Under the pieces are notes generated by a model. That model saw only the letters and a list, made by a program, of their open reading frames with translations. It had not been told where the DNA came from and searched no databases. A stretch of 64,000 nt of DNA, from assembly GCF_024746835.1 (NCBI RefSeq), contig NZ_CP080531.1:1798001-1862000 (forward strand), read 5' to 3'. Source of the stretch: Mesorhizobium sp. AR02 (GTDB lineage Bacteria; Pseudomonadota; Alphaproteobacteria; Rhizobiales; Rhizobiaceae). Position numbers and translations under genes: made by a program. How positions within the stretch are numbered: the stretch's first letter is position 1; every line of letters begins with the position of its first letter. Of this stretch, positions 26,060 to 34,846 are shown one piece after another.

Positions 26060-26948
26060 TCTTGCCGTCGTCGGCGGCAGCTTTGCCGGCCTGTCCGCCG
26101 CCATCCAGGCGGCGCGGGCGCGGCGCAACGTGCTGGTGATCGACGCCGGCCAGCCGCGCAACCGCTTTGCCGCGCACTCGCATGGCTTCCTTGGCCAGGA
26201 CGGGCGCACGCCCGGCGCGATCCTCGACGACGCAAGGCGGCAATTGCTCGCCTATCCGACAGCCAGGATCGTCAAGGCGCGTGCCGACAAAGCCGTTGCC
26301 AACAGCAGCAGCGATTTCGAGATCACCACCGACGCCGGCGAGACATTCGGCGCCGCGCGGCTGGTGCTGGCCACCGGCGTGCGCGACATCCTGCCGGAGG
26401 TTCCCGGGCTTGTCGAGCAATGGGGCAAGACCGTGCTGCACTGCCCCTATTGCCACGGCTACGAGGTTTCCGGCGGGCCGCTTGGCGTGCTCGCGACCGG
26501 CCCGATGTCCATGCATCAGGCGCAGTTGATCGCCGACTGGGGCGACGTCACACTGTTCGGCAACGGCCAGATCGAGCCCGATGCCGAGCAGATGCTCGCC
26601 CTGGAAAGCAAGACTATCAGGTTTGAGCCCGCGACAGTCAGCGAACTCAGGGAAGACGGCTCCGGCGGCTTGATCGTCCACCTCGACGGCGGCCGAAAGG
26701 CTGGCCTCAGGGCGATGTTCACCGCGCCACGCAACACGATGGCGAGCCCGCTAGCCGAACAGCTCGGCTGCGGCCTCAAGGACGGCCTCCTCGGCCCGGT
26801 GATTACTGTCGATGACAGGCAGCAGACGACGGTTCCAGGCGTCTACGCCGCCGGCGACGCGGCACGCGCGATGCACAACATCGCCTTCGCCGTATCGGGC
26901 GGCACCTTCGCGGGCGTGTGCGCCCATCAATCGCTCGTCTTCGGTTAA
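26049..26948 (+). CDS. Thioredoxin-reductase-like FAD/NAD(P) oxidoreductase
   Basis: 299 residues. FAD motif VVGGSFAGLSAAIQAARA at the N-terminus, active-site dithiol HCPYCHGYE at about 133-140, and C-terminal FAD motif VPGVYAAGDAARAMHN. This is the short flavoprotein branch close to thioredoxin reductases but lacking the classic NADPH motif GGGNSA (GVLATGPMSMHQ stands in its place). Genes of this type paired with Rrf2 regulators occur in many rhizobia. The electron acceptor is unknown. ATG 26049 has a GGAG site. Confidence 0.85.
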   Translation: MQYDLAVVGGSFAGLSAAIQAARARRNVLVIDAGQPRNRFAAHSHGFLGQDGRTPGAILDDARRQLLAYPTARIVKARADKAVANSSSDFEITTDAGETFGAARLVLATGVRDILPEVPGLVEQWGKTVLHCPYCHGYEVSGGPLGVLATGPMSMHQAQLIADWGDVTLFGNGQIEPDAEQMLALESKTIRFEPATVSELREDGSGGLIVHLDGGRKAGLRAMFTAPRNTMASPLAEQLGCGLKDGLLGPVITVDDRQQTTVPGVYAAGDAARAMHNIAFAVSGGTFAGVCAHQSLVFG

Positions 26949-27721
26949 AATCCGGCATCGCCGCCGGCGATGCTGAGCCGCGCACCGGCCTGCGCCAGGG
27001 CGGCGGCGATGTCATGCGGCGGCGAGCGGTCGGTGGCGAGTTCGGAAAAGCCGTCGAAGCCGCAGACCTGGACCAGGCCCTGGCGGCCGAATTTGGTGTG
27101 GTCGGTGATGACAAGCGAGCGCTGGCCGCGCGACAGCACCATGCGGGCGAACTCCGCCTCTTCCAGATCATAGTCCATGACACCGGTCAACGCATCGACG
27201 GCGCCGGTGGAGATGATGGCATGGCTGACCGAGAAGCGGCTGACAAACTCGATGGCCGAGGTCCCGAACGCAGCGCCGGAATCGCTGCGCAGTTCGCCAC
27301 CGGCCATATAGACCTTGTTGCCGTTGATGGTGGCCAGCGTGCGGGCGATGTCTGACGAATTGGTGACGACCGTCAGCCGCCGGTGGCCGAGCAGTTCCCG
27401 CGCCAGGAACGAGGTCGTGGTGCCGGTGTCGAGCATGACCGATTCGCCGTCGCGGATGGTGGCGGCGACCATGCGGGCAATGACGCGCTTGGCATCGGCA
27501 TTCTCGCGCATGCGCCGTTCGAACGGCGCTTCGCCGATCATCGACGGCAGGCCGATGGCGCCATGCATCTTCAGAACCGAGCCATCGCTGGTGAGCGGCT
27601 TGACGTCGCGGCGCACGGTTTCCAGCGAGACACCCAGCCGGTCGGCCAGACTGGCGATGGTGACGGTTCCCTCTTCCTGCAGCAGCCGCAGGATTTCGCC
27701 GTGGCGTTTGGAATGGGCCAT
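26945..27721 (-). CDS. DeoR-family transcriptional regulator
   Basis: 258 residues. N-terminal DeoR helix-turn-helix (RHGEILRLLQEEGTVTIASL, VSLETVRRDVKPL) and a C-terminal sugar-phosphate sensor domain (VMLDTGTTTSFLARELL, VVTNSSDIARTL, ITDHTKFGRQG). It is divergent from the kinase/dimethylglycine-dehydrogenase operon, so it may control it. Its stop overlaps the stop of the oxidoreductase gene by 4 bp in convergent orientation. Confidence 0.88.
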   Translation of the reverse strand: MAHSKRHGEILRLLQEEGTVTIASLADRLGVSLETVRRDVKPLTSDGSVLKMHGAIGLPSMIGEAPFERRMRENADAKRVIARMVAATIRDGESVMLDTGTTTSFLARELLGHRRLTVVTNSSDIARTLATINGNKVYMAGGELRSDSGAAFGTSAIEFVSRFSVSHAIISTGAVDALTGVMDYDLEEAEFARMVLSRGQRSLVITDHTKFGRQGLVQVCGFDGFSELATDRSPPHDIAAALAQAGARLSIAGGDAGF

Positions 27722-27832
27722 TTGGTTTTCCCGGACTTAGCCTTTTGACCGGTTTTAAGGTAATTCAAGTGCTTTTAAAGGGATTGATCCTTGCTTTCGG
27801 GCAAAACACCCAAAAAAAGTCACATGTTTTTG

Positions 27833-28147
27833 TTGACAACCGAGCAACCCTGGCGTGAAATCCAGACATCAACAGGGGTTCGGAGCTGCAAACGGGAGGG
27901 TGATGGCAGAGCCGCAACTCACTGACCAGGCAGTCTTGAACGTGCCTGGCGCAAGGAATCTAGAGATCCGCGGGGGCGGATGCCGGGATCAAAAACCTGG
28001 CCAAGGGGCTCGTCGGTGCGGTGCGGGATACCTATCCTGGCGTCCCGCACCGACGAGATTATTTGCGTTTCTCCCCGCCGTCGTTGCGCTGTCCATGGCG
28101 CCTTGTCGAAGCCCAGCAAACCAGGCCAGCAAACCAGGGATGATTTT
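27833..28147 (+). promoter_or_regulatory. Promoter and long structured 5' leader before the kinase/DMGDH operon
   Basis: This accounts for most of a 426-bp gap. A possible promoter is TTGACA (27833-27838), 17 bp, TGAAAT (27856-27861), giving a leader of about 280 nt. Predicted stems: CCAGGCA/TGCCTGG (27926-27949), ATCCGC-GGGG-GCGGAT (27966-27981), and a long hairpin 28009-28057 (CTCGTCG then GTGCGGGA pairing with TCCCGCACCGACGAG, with a 5-nt bulge) followed by ATTATTTGCGTTT. A perfect tandem 13-bp repeat CCAGCAAACCAGG (28113-28138) runs into the ribosome-binding site. I match no known riboswitch class. Confidence 0.5.
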
Positions 28148-29035
28148 GTGATTGCCGAAGATCGCATCCGCGCCCTGCCCTGCTGGACCGGCGCCATCGA
28201 GATCGCCCCCCTGCCCGGCGGCCTGAGCAACGCCAATTATGTGGTCAGTGACACTGCCGGACGGCATGTCGTGCGCTTCGGCCAGGACTATCCCTTCCAC
28301 CATGTCTTCCGCGAGCGCGAGGTGATGACCGCGCGGGCGGCCCACGCCGCCGGTTTCGCGCCGGCTGTGCACTATGCCGAATCGGGCATCATGGTGACGG
28401 CGTTCCTTGGCGCCAGGACCTATCTGGCCGAGGACGTGCGCGCCAATCTTGGCCGCGTCGCGGCGCTGATGCGCGGCTTCCACCGGGAGATGCCCAACCA
28501 TATTTCTGGCGCCGGCTTCATGTTCTGGGTGTTCCATGTCATCCGCGACTATGCACGCACGCTTGAAGAGGGCGGCAGCCGCAAGCGCAGCGACTTGCCG
28601 CGTCTGCTGACGCTGGCCGACGAGCTGGAGCGGGCGCAGAAACTGCTGCCGATCGTCTTTGGCCACAATGATCTTTTGCCGGCCAATATCCTCGATGACG
28701 GCAGCAGGTTGTGGCTCATCGATTTCGAATATGCCGGCTTCAACACGGCGATGTTCGACCTTGCCGGCGTGGCATCCAACGCCGGCATGAGCGACGCGGA
28801 ATCCTTCGCCTTCCTGACCGCCTATTTCATGAAGGAGCCGGACGAGGCGATCCGTCGCTCGCACGCGGCCATGCAATGCGCGTCGCTGCTGCGCGAGGCG
28901 ATGTGGAGCATGGTGTCGGAACTCTATCTCGACGCACCTGGCATCGACTACGTCGCCTACACCGAGGAAAACCTGGTGCGGCTCGACGCGGCGCTGGACA
29001 ACTACCGGACAAAATACGGGATCCTGAAATCATGA
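28148..29035 (+). CDS. Choline-kinase-like phosphotransferase (APH fold)
   Basis: 295 residues of the aminoglycoside phosphotransferase / choline kinase fold. The nucleotide loop is LPGGLSNANYVV, the catalytic motif GHNDLLPANILDDG and the metal motif LIDFEYAGFN. It phosphorylates a small alcohol, possibly choline, ethanolamine or a related amine alcohol; the partner enzyme downstream acts on methylated amines. Start GTG 28148 follows AGGGA; a longer reading frame to 27980 crosses the structured leader and is not protein-like. The stop overlaps the next start by 4 bp (ATGA). Confidence 0.82.
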   Translation: MIAEDRIRALPCWTGAIEIAPLPGGLSNANYVVSDTAGRHVVRFGQDYPFHHVFREREVMTARAAHAAGFAPAVHYAESGIMVTAFLGARTYLAEDVRANLGRVAALMRGFHREMPNHISGAGFMFWVFHVIRDYARTLEEGGSRKRSDLPRLLTLADELERAQKLLPIVFGHNDLLPANILDDGSRLWLIDFEYAGFNTAMFDLAGVASNAGMSDAESFAFLTAYFMKEPDEAIRRSHAAMQCASLLREAMWSMVSELYLDAPGIDYVAYTEENLVRLDAALDNYRTKYGILKS

Positions 29036-31485
29036 CCTTGCCCAGCCAGGCCGCCATCGTCGTCATTGGCGGCGGCATCATCGGCTGCTCGACGGCCTAT
29101 CATCTGGCGCGCGACCACAAGGCCGACGTCGTGCTGCTGGAACAGGGCAAGCTGACCTCCGGCTCGACCTGGCATGCCGCCGGCCTGGTCGGGCAATTGC
29201 GCTCGTCTGCCTCGATCACCCGCGTGCTCAAATACTCGGTCGACCTCTACAAGGGGCTGGAGGCTGAAACCGGCCTTGCCACCGGCTGGAAGATGACCGG
29301 CTGCCTGCGGCTCGCCACCAATGCCGACCGCTGGACCGAGTACAAAAGGCTGGCGACGACGGCAAAAAGCTTCGGCATGGACATGCGTCTTTTGTCCCCG
29401 GCCGAGGTCAAGGCGATGTGGCCGCTGATGGAGACCGGCGACCTCGTCGGCGCTTCCTGGTTGCCGACCGACGGCCAGGCCAGCCCCTCCGACATCACCC
29501 AGTCGCTGGCCAAGGGCGCGCGCATGCATGGCGCCAAGCTTTACGAGGATGTCCGCGTCACCGGCTTCGAGATCAAGGGCGGCCGCATCACGGTCGTGAA
29601 GACCAATCAAGGCGACATCGCCTGCGACAAGGTGGTCAACTGCGCCGGGCAATGGGCGCGGCAGGTCGGCGCCATGGCCGGCATCAACGTGCCGCTGCAG
29701 CCGGTAAAGCACCAATACATCATCACCGAGAAGATCGATGGCCTGGCGACCGATGCGCCGACGCTGCGCGACCCCGACCGACGCACCTACTTCAAGGAGG
29801 AGGTCGGCGGGCTGGTGATGGGCGGCTATGAGCCGAACCCGCAGGCGTGGGCGACCGGTCTCCCCGGCGGCGACGTGCCTAACGACTGGGAATTCCGGCT
29901 GTTCGACGACGACTACGACCATTTCGAACAGCATATGAGCCAGGCGATCGCGCGCGTGCCGGCGCTGGAAACTGTCGGCGTCAAGCAGATGATCAACGGG
30001 CCGGAAAGCTTCACACCGGACGGCAATTTCATTCTCGGCACAGCGCCCGAATGCGCCAACATGTTCGTCGGCGCCGGCTTCAACGCCTTCGGCATCGCCT
30101 CGGGCGGCGGCGCCGGCTGGGTTCTGGCGCAATGGGTGGTCGATGGCGAGGCGCCGCTCGACCTGTGGGTGGTCGACATCAGGCGCTTCTCCAACCTGCA
30201 CCGCGACCGGCAATGGGTGTGCGAGCGCACGCTGGAAGCCTATGGCAAGCATTACACGATCGGCTTCCCGCATGAGGAGTATGCCTCAGGCAGGCCGCGC
30301 ATCGTCTCGCCGCTCTACAACAGGCTGAAACAGCAGCGCGCCGTGTTCGGCTCCAAGCTCGGCTGGGAGCGGCCGAACTGGTTCGCACCCGAAGGCGTCG
30401 AGCCGCAGGACATCTATTCGATGGGCCGGCAGAACTGGTTCGCGGCGGTTGGCGACGAACACCGGCATGTGCGCGAGCATGTCGGCATCTTCGACCAGTC
30501 GTCCTTCGCCAAATATGAATTGAGCGGCCCCGACGCGGCCAAGGCGCTGGACTGGATCTGCGCCAACGATGTCAGCAAGCCGGTGGGAAGGCTGACCTAT
30601 ACGCAGCTTCTCAACACGCGCGGCGGCATCGAAGCCGACCTGACCGTGGCGCGGCTGGCCGAGGAGAAATTCTACATCGTCACCGGTACCGGCTTCCGCA
30701 CGCATGATGCCTCGTGGATCAGCGACCATATCGGCGAAGGCCTCGATGCCGGACTGACCGACGTCACCGAGGATTTCGGCACACTGTCGCTGATGGGTCC
30801 CCGGGCGCGCGACGTGCTCTCTGATGTGACCGATGCGGATGTGTCGAATGCCGGATTCCCGTTCGGCCATGTCCGCGAGATCACCATCGCCGGTCACACA
30901 ATTCGGGCGCTGCGCGTCACCTATGTCGGCGAACTCGGCTGGGAGCTGCACGTTCCGATCGCGGCAACAGGCGAAGTCTTCGACACGCTGATGGCGGCGG
31001 GCAAGAAGCACTGCATCCGCCCGGTCGGCTACCGGGCGCTGGAATCGCTGCGGCTGGAAAAGGGTTATCGCGCCTGGGGCTCCGACATCACGCCCAACGA
31101 CACGCCGCAGGAGGCTGGGCTCGGCTGGGCGGTCAAGCTGCGCAAGAACACTGATTTCGTCGGACGGCGCGCGCTCGAACAGATCGGCGGCACGGCATTG
31201 AAGAAACGCTTTGCCGGCTTCACGGTCGACAACCCCGAAATCGTGCTGCTCGGCCGCGAAACCATCCTGCGCAATGGCGAGCCGGTCGGCTATCTGACCA
31301 GCGGCGGCTACGGCTACACGGTGGGCAAGAATATCGGCTATGGCTATGTGCGCAATGGCGATGGGGTGAGCGACGATTTTCTCGCCGCGGGCGATTATGA
31401 GCTGGTGGTCGCGATGGAGCGGACGCCGGCCGAAATCCATCTCGAGCCGATGTACGATCCGGCTGGCACCAGGGTCAAAGCGTAG
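29032..31485 (+). CDS. Dimethylglycine/sarcosine dehydrogenase-like flavoprotein (DAO + GcvT)
   Basis: 817 residues. N-terminal DAO-type FAD domain (VVIGGGIIGCSTAYHLA) with SGSTWHAAGL, whose His48 matches the covalent flavin-linking His of mammalian dimethylglycine dehydrogenase. From about residue 430 follows a FAO-linker region and a GcvT-type folate domain (YTQLLNTRGGIEADLTVARL, VTYVGELGWELHVP, YRALESLRLEKGYRAWG). It should oxidatively demethylate dimethylglycine, sarcosine or a similar amine and pass the one-carbon unit to tetrahydrofolate. Translationally coupled to the kinase before it. Confidence 0.9.
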   Translation: MTLPSQAAIVVIGGGIIGCSTAYHLARDHKADVVLLEQGKLTSGSTWHAAGLVGQLRSSASITRVLKYSVDLYKGLEAETGLATGWKMTGCLRLATNADRWTEYKRLATTAKSFGMDMRLLSPAEVKAMWPLMETGDLVGASWLPTDGQASPSDITQSLAKGARMHGAKLYEDVRVTGFEIKGGRITVVKTNQGDIACDKVVNCAGQWARQVGAMAGINVPLQPVKHQYIITEKIDGLATDAPTLRDPDRRTYFKEEVGGLVMGGYEPNPQAWATGLPGGDVPNDWEFRLFDDDYDHFEQHMSQAIARVPALETVGVKQMINGPESFTPDGNFILGTAPECANMFVGAGFNAFGIASGGGAGWVLAQWVVDGEAPLDLWVVDIRRFSNLHRDRQWVCERTLEAYGKHYTIGFPHEEYASGRPRIVSPLYNRLKQQRAVFGSKLGWERPNWFAPEGVEPQDIYSMGRQNWFAAVGDEHRHVREHVGIFDQSSFAKYELSGPDAAKALDWICANDVSKPVGRLTYTQLLNTRGGIEADLTVARLAEEKFYIVTGTGFRTHDASWISDHIGEGLDAGLTDVTEDFGTLSLMGPRARDVLSDVTDADVSNAGFPFGHVREITIAGHTIRALRVTYVGELGWELHVPIAATGEVFDTLMAAGKKHCIRPVGYRALESLRLEKGYRAWGSDITPNDTPQEAGLGWAVKLRKNTDFVGRRALEQIGGTALKKRFAGFTVDNPEIVLLGRETILRNGEPVGYLTSGGYGYTVGKNIGYGYVRNGDGVSDDFLAAGDYELVVAMERTPAEIHLEPMYDPAGTRVKA

Positions 31486-31486
31486 A

Positions 31487-32120
31487 TCAGTTTACCCGCA
31501 GGGCGAGACCACGGCTGGGCACGGTGTCGGCCTCGCCCGGCATCGAGACGTAAGGGCGCGTTTCCTCGACGCGGGTAACGACGCCTTGCGCTTCGAGTTC
31601 GGCGATGCGGGCGGCAAAGCCCTGATGCCACAACGTGTTCTTGACTGTCAGCACGATCACCCCGCCCGGCCGGCAGATGCGGATCAGCTCGTCCAGCCCC
31701 TCGGCGCCGACATGGCCAGAGGTGAAGACGCCGGCCGAAACGATTCCGGCATAGGCGTCATTTGCAAAGGGCAATGGCCCGCCCATCGCCAAGCAATGCA
31801 GCGCGGAATAGACGCCCTTGCGGGCAGCCTGATCCAGCATGCCTTGCGAGATGTCCAGCGCCTCGACTTCGGGGTAACCCGCAATGTTCAACCATTCACC
31901 GATGAGTCCGGTGCCGGCGCCGGCATCGAGCAGCGGTGCCGCGCCGCGCGGCAGATGGCGAGCCAGCAAAGCAAGGCAGATCGTCGGATGACGATAACCG
32001 GCGGCCGACATGTCGGCATCGTAGGTTTTGCGACCAGCGGTCATACAGTGCCGCCACTTCCTCGGGCCGCGTCGCAGCATAGGCCGCGCTGAGCGCGCCC
32101 AGGTGTTTACCGTCCGTCAT
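31487..32120 (-). pseudogene. SAM-dependent methyltransferase with an internal frameshift
   Basis: The N-terminal phase starts at ATG 32120 and reads MTDGKHLGALSAAYAATRPE then EVAALYDRWS. It then loses sense, while the next phase continues TYDADMSAAGYRHPTICLAL and on through LLDAGAGTGLIGEWLNIAGY and LIRICRPGGVIVLTVKNTLW to the stop at 31487. Removing one base near 32024-32033 (around GTAGGTTTTGCGACC on the plus strand) restores YDRWSKTYDADM, the form expected in this family. It is either a recent one-base insertion at a short homopolymer or a sequence error. The 197-residue open frame alone lacks the proper N-terminus. Confidence 0.75.
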
Positions 32121-32222
32121 CGCTGTTTTGTCGCCTGATCAAGTTGCTTTCGATCGGATGATAGCCAAATGGCGAAAATTGTGGAACCGTTGCGGTGAGA
32201 AATAACGGCGTGGGGCGCGGGC

Positions 32223-33125
32223 ATGGTGACAGACGAGGCGCGGGCAAAACTGGCCGCCATTCCGATGCTGGCCGGCTACACCGGGCCACTGGACCGGCTT
32301 GGCGGCCTCACCAACCTCGTGTTCAGGGCCGGCGATCTCTGCCTGCGCATTCCAGGCAAAGGCACCGAGGAATACATCAACCGCGCCAACGAAACGGTGG
32401 CGGCGCGCGAGGCGGCAAAAGCCGGCGTCAGCCCGGAAGTGCTGCATGCCGACGCCGGCACCGGTGTGATGGTGACGCGCTTCATCGCCGGTGCCGTGAC
32501 GATGTCACCGGAGAAATTCAGGGAACGGCCGGGCAGTCCCGCCCGTGCCGGCGAAGCCTTCCGCAAGCTTCACAATTCCGGCGCGGTGTTCCCCTTCCGC
32601 TTCGAACTGTTCGCGATGATCGACGACTATCTCAAGGTGCTGTCGACCAAGGACGTCAGCCTGCCCGCCGGCTATCACGACGTGGTACGCGAGGCCGGCA
32701 GCGTGCGCTCCGCCCTGGCCATCCATCCCTTGCCTCTCGTCGCCTGCCATTGCGACCCGCTGTGTGAAAATTTCCTCGATACGGGCGAGCGGATGTGGAT
32801 CGTCGACTGGGAATATTCGGGGATGAACGACCCGCTCTGGGATCTCGGCGACCTCAGCGTGGAGGGCAAATTCGATGCGGACCAGGACGAGGAGCTGATG
32901 CGTGCCTATTTCGTCGGCGAGGCGAGGCCGGCCGAGCGTGGCCGCGTCGTCATCTACAAGGCAATGTGCGACCTGTTGTGGACGCTATGGGGACTGATCC
33001 AGCTCGCCAACAACAACCCCGTCGACGATTTCCGCGCCTATGCCGATGGGCGGTTCGCCCGCTGCAAGGCGCTAATGGAGACGCCGGAGTTTTCCCGGCA
33101 TCTCGCCTCGATACGCCAAGGCTAA
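32223..33125 (+). CDS. Choline-kinase/LicA-like phosphotransferase
   Basis: 300 residues, APH/choline kinase fold. Nucleotide loop RLGGLTNLVFRAGDLCLRIP, the conserved NRANE motif, catalytic ACHCDPLCENFL and metal site IVDWEYSGMNDPLWDLGDL, which together are the LicA/choline kinase signature. A closer match to choline or thiamine kinases than the enzyme at 28.1 kb. It probably phosphorylates choline or a choline-like alcohol. It is about 740 bp downstream of the DMGDH-like gene with the broken methyltransferase on the opposite strand between them; its stop overlaps the convergent transporter stop by 4 bp. Confidence 0.85.
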   Translation: MVTDEARAKLAAIPMLAGYTGPLDRLGGLTNLVFRAGDLCLRIPGKGTEEYINRANETVAAREAAKAGVSPEVLHADAGTGVMVTRFIAGAVTMSPEKFRERPGSPARAGEAFRKLHNSGAVFPFRFELFAMIDDYLKVLSTKDVSLPAGYHDVVREAGSVRSALAIHPLPLVACHCDPLCENFLDTGERMWIVDWEYSGMNDPLWDLGDLSVEGKFDADQDEELMRAYFVGEARPAERGRVVIYKAMCDLLWTLWGLIQLANNNPVDDFRAYADGRFARCKALMETPEFSRHLASIRQG

Positions 33126-34045
33126 TTGACGCCCTTCGGCACGTTTTCGGGCGGCACCGTGGTGTCGACCACCTTCTGACGGTGGAAAATGAACAGGCCG
33201 GCGAGAACAATGATGCCGGAGCCGACCAGGATACGTGGACCGGGAACGTCGCCGAAGAACACCAGCCCGAACACAACGGCCCACAGGAGCAGCGTGTAAT
33301 GCAGCGGCGCCAGCGTCGAGGCCGGCGCCAGCTTGAGCGCCCGCGTGATCATCAGATGGGCGCTGCAGGAGACGATGCCGAGCAGCAGCATGGCGCCGAA
33401 ATCGAGTGCCGAAGGCGTCTGCCAGGCGCCGATGGTCAAGACGCCGCCGACCAGCAGCGTGCCAATCGTCTGCCATGTCACCAGATTGGTGTCGCTGGTG
33501 CCGCGCAGCCGCCGGTTGAGGATGATGGCGAAGGCAAAGGCGAGGCTGCCAACGAGCGCGAAGCTCGACGACAGCGAGAATGCGGCCGATGAGGGTTTTA
33601 GCATGATCACCACGCCGCAGAAGCCGAGCAGGATCGCCACCCAGCGGCGCCAGCCGACCTTTTCGCCAAGCAGGAAATGCGATAGCGCCGCCACATAGAT
33701 CGGCCCGGCCATGTAGAAGCTCATCACATCGGCGAGCGGCAGATAGACGACGGCTGCGTAGAACAAAGCGGTGTCCAGCGTCGTCGCCACGACGCGCAGG
33801 ATCTGCAGCCCGGGCCGCTCCATCTGGAACAGTCTGCCGGCGCCCTGGTTAGCGATCATCGGACCGAGCACGATAAAGGCGCCAATCGAGCGGATCAGCA
33901 CGACCTGGCCGACGGAGAAGCTGGCGACCAGCCACTTGCCCATCGCATCGTTCAGCGCAAACAGGAAGTCGCCGGCCAGCATCAGCAGGATGCCGGCCAG
34001 AAGCACGTTCCTGATTGTGGAATTATGGATGGCAGGCTGCGCCAT
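33122..34045 (-). CDS. EamA/DMT-family transporter
   Basis: 307 residues with about ten membrane segments in two EamA repeats (MLAGDFLFALNDAMGKWLVA; ALVGSLAFAFAIILNRRL). Family members export or exchange small metabolites such as amino acids or S-adenosylmethionine; no substrate can be given. ATG 34045 (MAQPAIHNSTIRN) is chosen because the first helix follows at once; ATG 34102 is also in frame. Confidence 0.82.
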   Translation of the reverse strand: MAQPAIHNSTIRNVLLAGILLMLAGDFLFALNDAMGKWLVASFSVGQVVLIRSIGAFIVLGPMIANQGAGRLFQMERPGLQILRVVATTLDTALFYAAVVYLPLADVMSFYMAGPIYVAALSHFLLGEKVGWRRWVAILLGFCGVVIMLKPSSAAFSLSSSFALVGSLAFAFAIILNRRLRGTSDTNLVTWQTIGTLLVGGVLTIGAWQTPSALDFGAMLLLGIVSCSAHLMITRALKLAPASTLAPLHYTLLLWAVVFGLVFFGDVPGPRILVGSGIIVLAGLFIFHRQKVVDTTVPPENVPKGVN

Positions 34046-34176
34046 GGCCGGTGTCAAATCCTCCCCGAGGGTGGCTCGGGTTGTGCGCGTGTTAAAGGGC
34101 AATCATTCGTTTGACGAGGAGATTTACCGCCAGAACTGAGGCCACATTCGTAAATTCGCTGTACCTAACGCATTGC

Positions 34177-34827
34177 CTAGGTCTCTCGCCGGGTTGGTGG
34201 CGACCCATCATACGAGGGCGCAAGCTCGCGAATGCGCCATTGCTGGTAGATGAAAAACAGCGCGAACAGGGCAATCGCAACGGCAATCCCAATTGTCAGG
34301 GCGCCGACAATTCCGATCCCCATCCATCGACTCATCAAGGTAATGCCGGCGCCGGCAACCATGGCGTTTACCGTAGCGATCATCATGGCTGCGGTCGTAA
34401 GATAGCCGGCAAGCGCACCGATCCTCAGCGCAGGCTCTGCTTTGCCCTCTGGCCAGCGTCCGTGTTGGGCAGCGAAATAGGCGTCTGCTTGCGGGCCAAG
34501 CGTTCGATAGAAGGAGCGGATCCGGGCGATTGCGATGTGCGCCTGCATGTTCTCCACGGCAATGTCGACCATCCTCAGCGTGGTGAGGACTCCAAGCAGG
34601 AAAATGACCGGCAGAACCGTCGCCACGAACGGCAGGAACGCCAGCGTCGAATTGGCGGCAAAGCCCATCGCCACCAGCGAACTGGACAGCGCCATGACAT
34701 AGATGGTGGCGCGCGACCCGGCTTCGTTGATTGTCGTGCTGATAGCCGTCTGCATCACGAAGTGCTCGGTCGTTATCGCCGACATGAGTGCCGGGTTTGG
34801 TTCCCTCACATTCTTCTCGTCGCTCAC
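34177..34827 (-). CDS. Membrane protein of unknown function
   Basis: 216 residues. A soluble N-terminus (SDEKNVREPNPALMSAITTE) is followed by two close membrane segments at about 40-85 (YVMALSSSLVAMGFAANSTL; LAFLPFVATVLPVIFLLGVL), an amphipathic middle (FYRTLGPQADAYF) and two more at about 145-195 (IGIVGALTIGIAVAIALFAL). The family is not recognised. The GTG at 34827 follows GAGG and is 19 bp after the stop of the deaminase gene, so it is probably co-transcribed; ATGs upstream lie inside that gene. Confidence 0.7.
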   Translation of the reverse strand: MSDEKNVREPNPALMSAITTEHFVMQTAISTTINEAGSRATIYVMALSSSLVAMGFAANSTLAFLPFVATVLPVIFLLGVLTTLRMVDIAVENMQAHIAIARIRSFYRTLGPQADAYFAAQHGRWPEGKAEPALRIGALAGYLTTAAMMIATVNAMVAGAGITLMSRWMGIGIVGALTIGIAVAIALFALFFIYQQWRIRELAPSYDGSPPTRRET

Positions 34828-34846
34828 GACCACACCTCGAAGGCAG

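Noticed and set aside
27862..28147. Glycine or SAM-II riboswitch in the leader
   Set aside because: Conserved core motifs of these classes are not visible; it is reported as an unassigned leader instead.
28711..29031. Upstream extension of the dimethylglycine dehydrogenase frame (924 codons in all)
   Set aside because: It overlaps the end of the kinase gene in another phase. ATG 29032 begins the FAD-domain N-terminus and overlaps the kinase stop by 4 bp.
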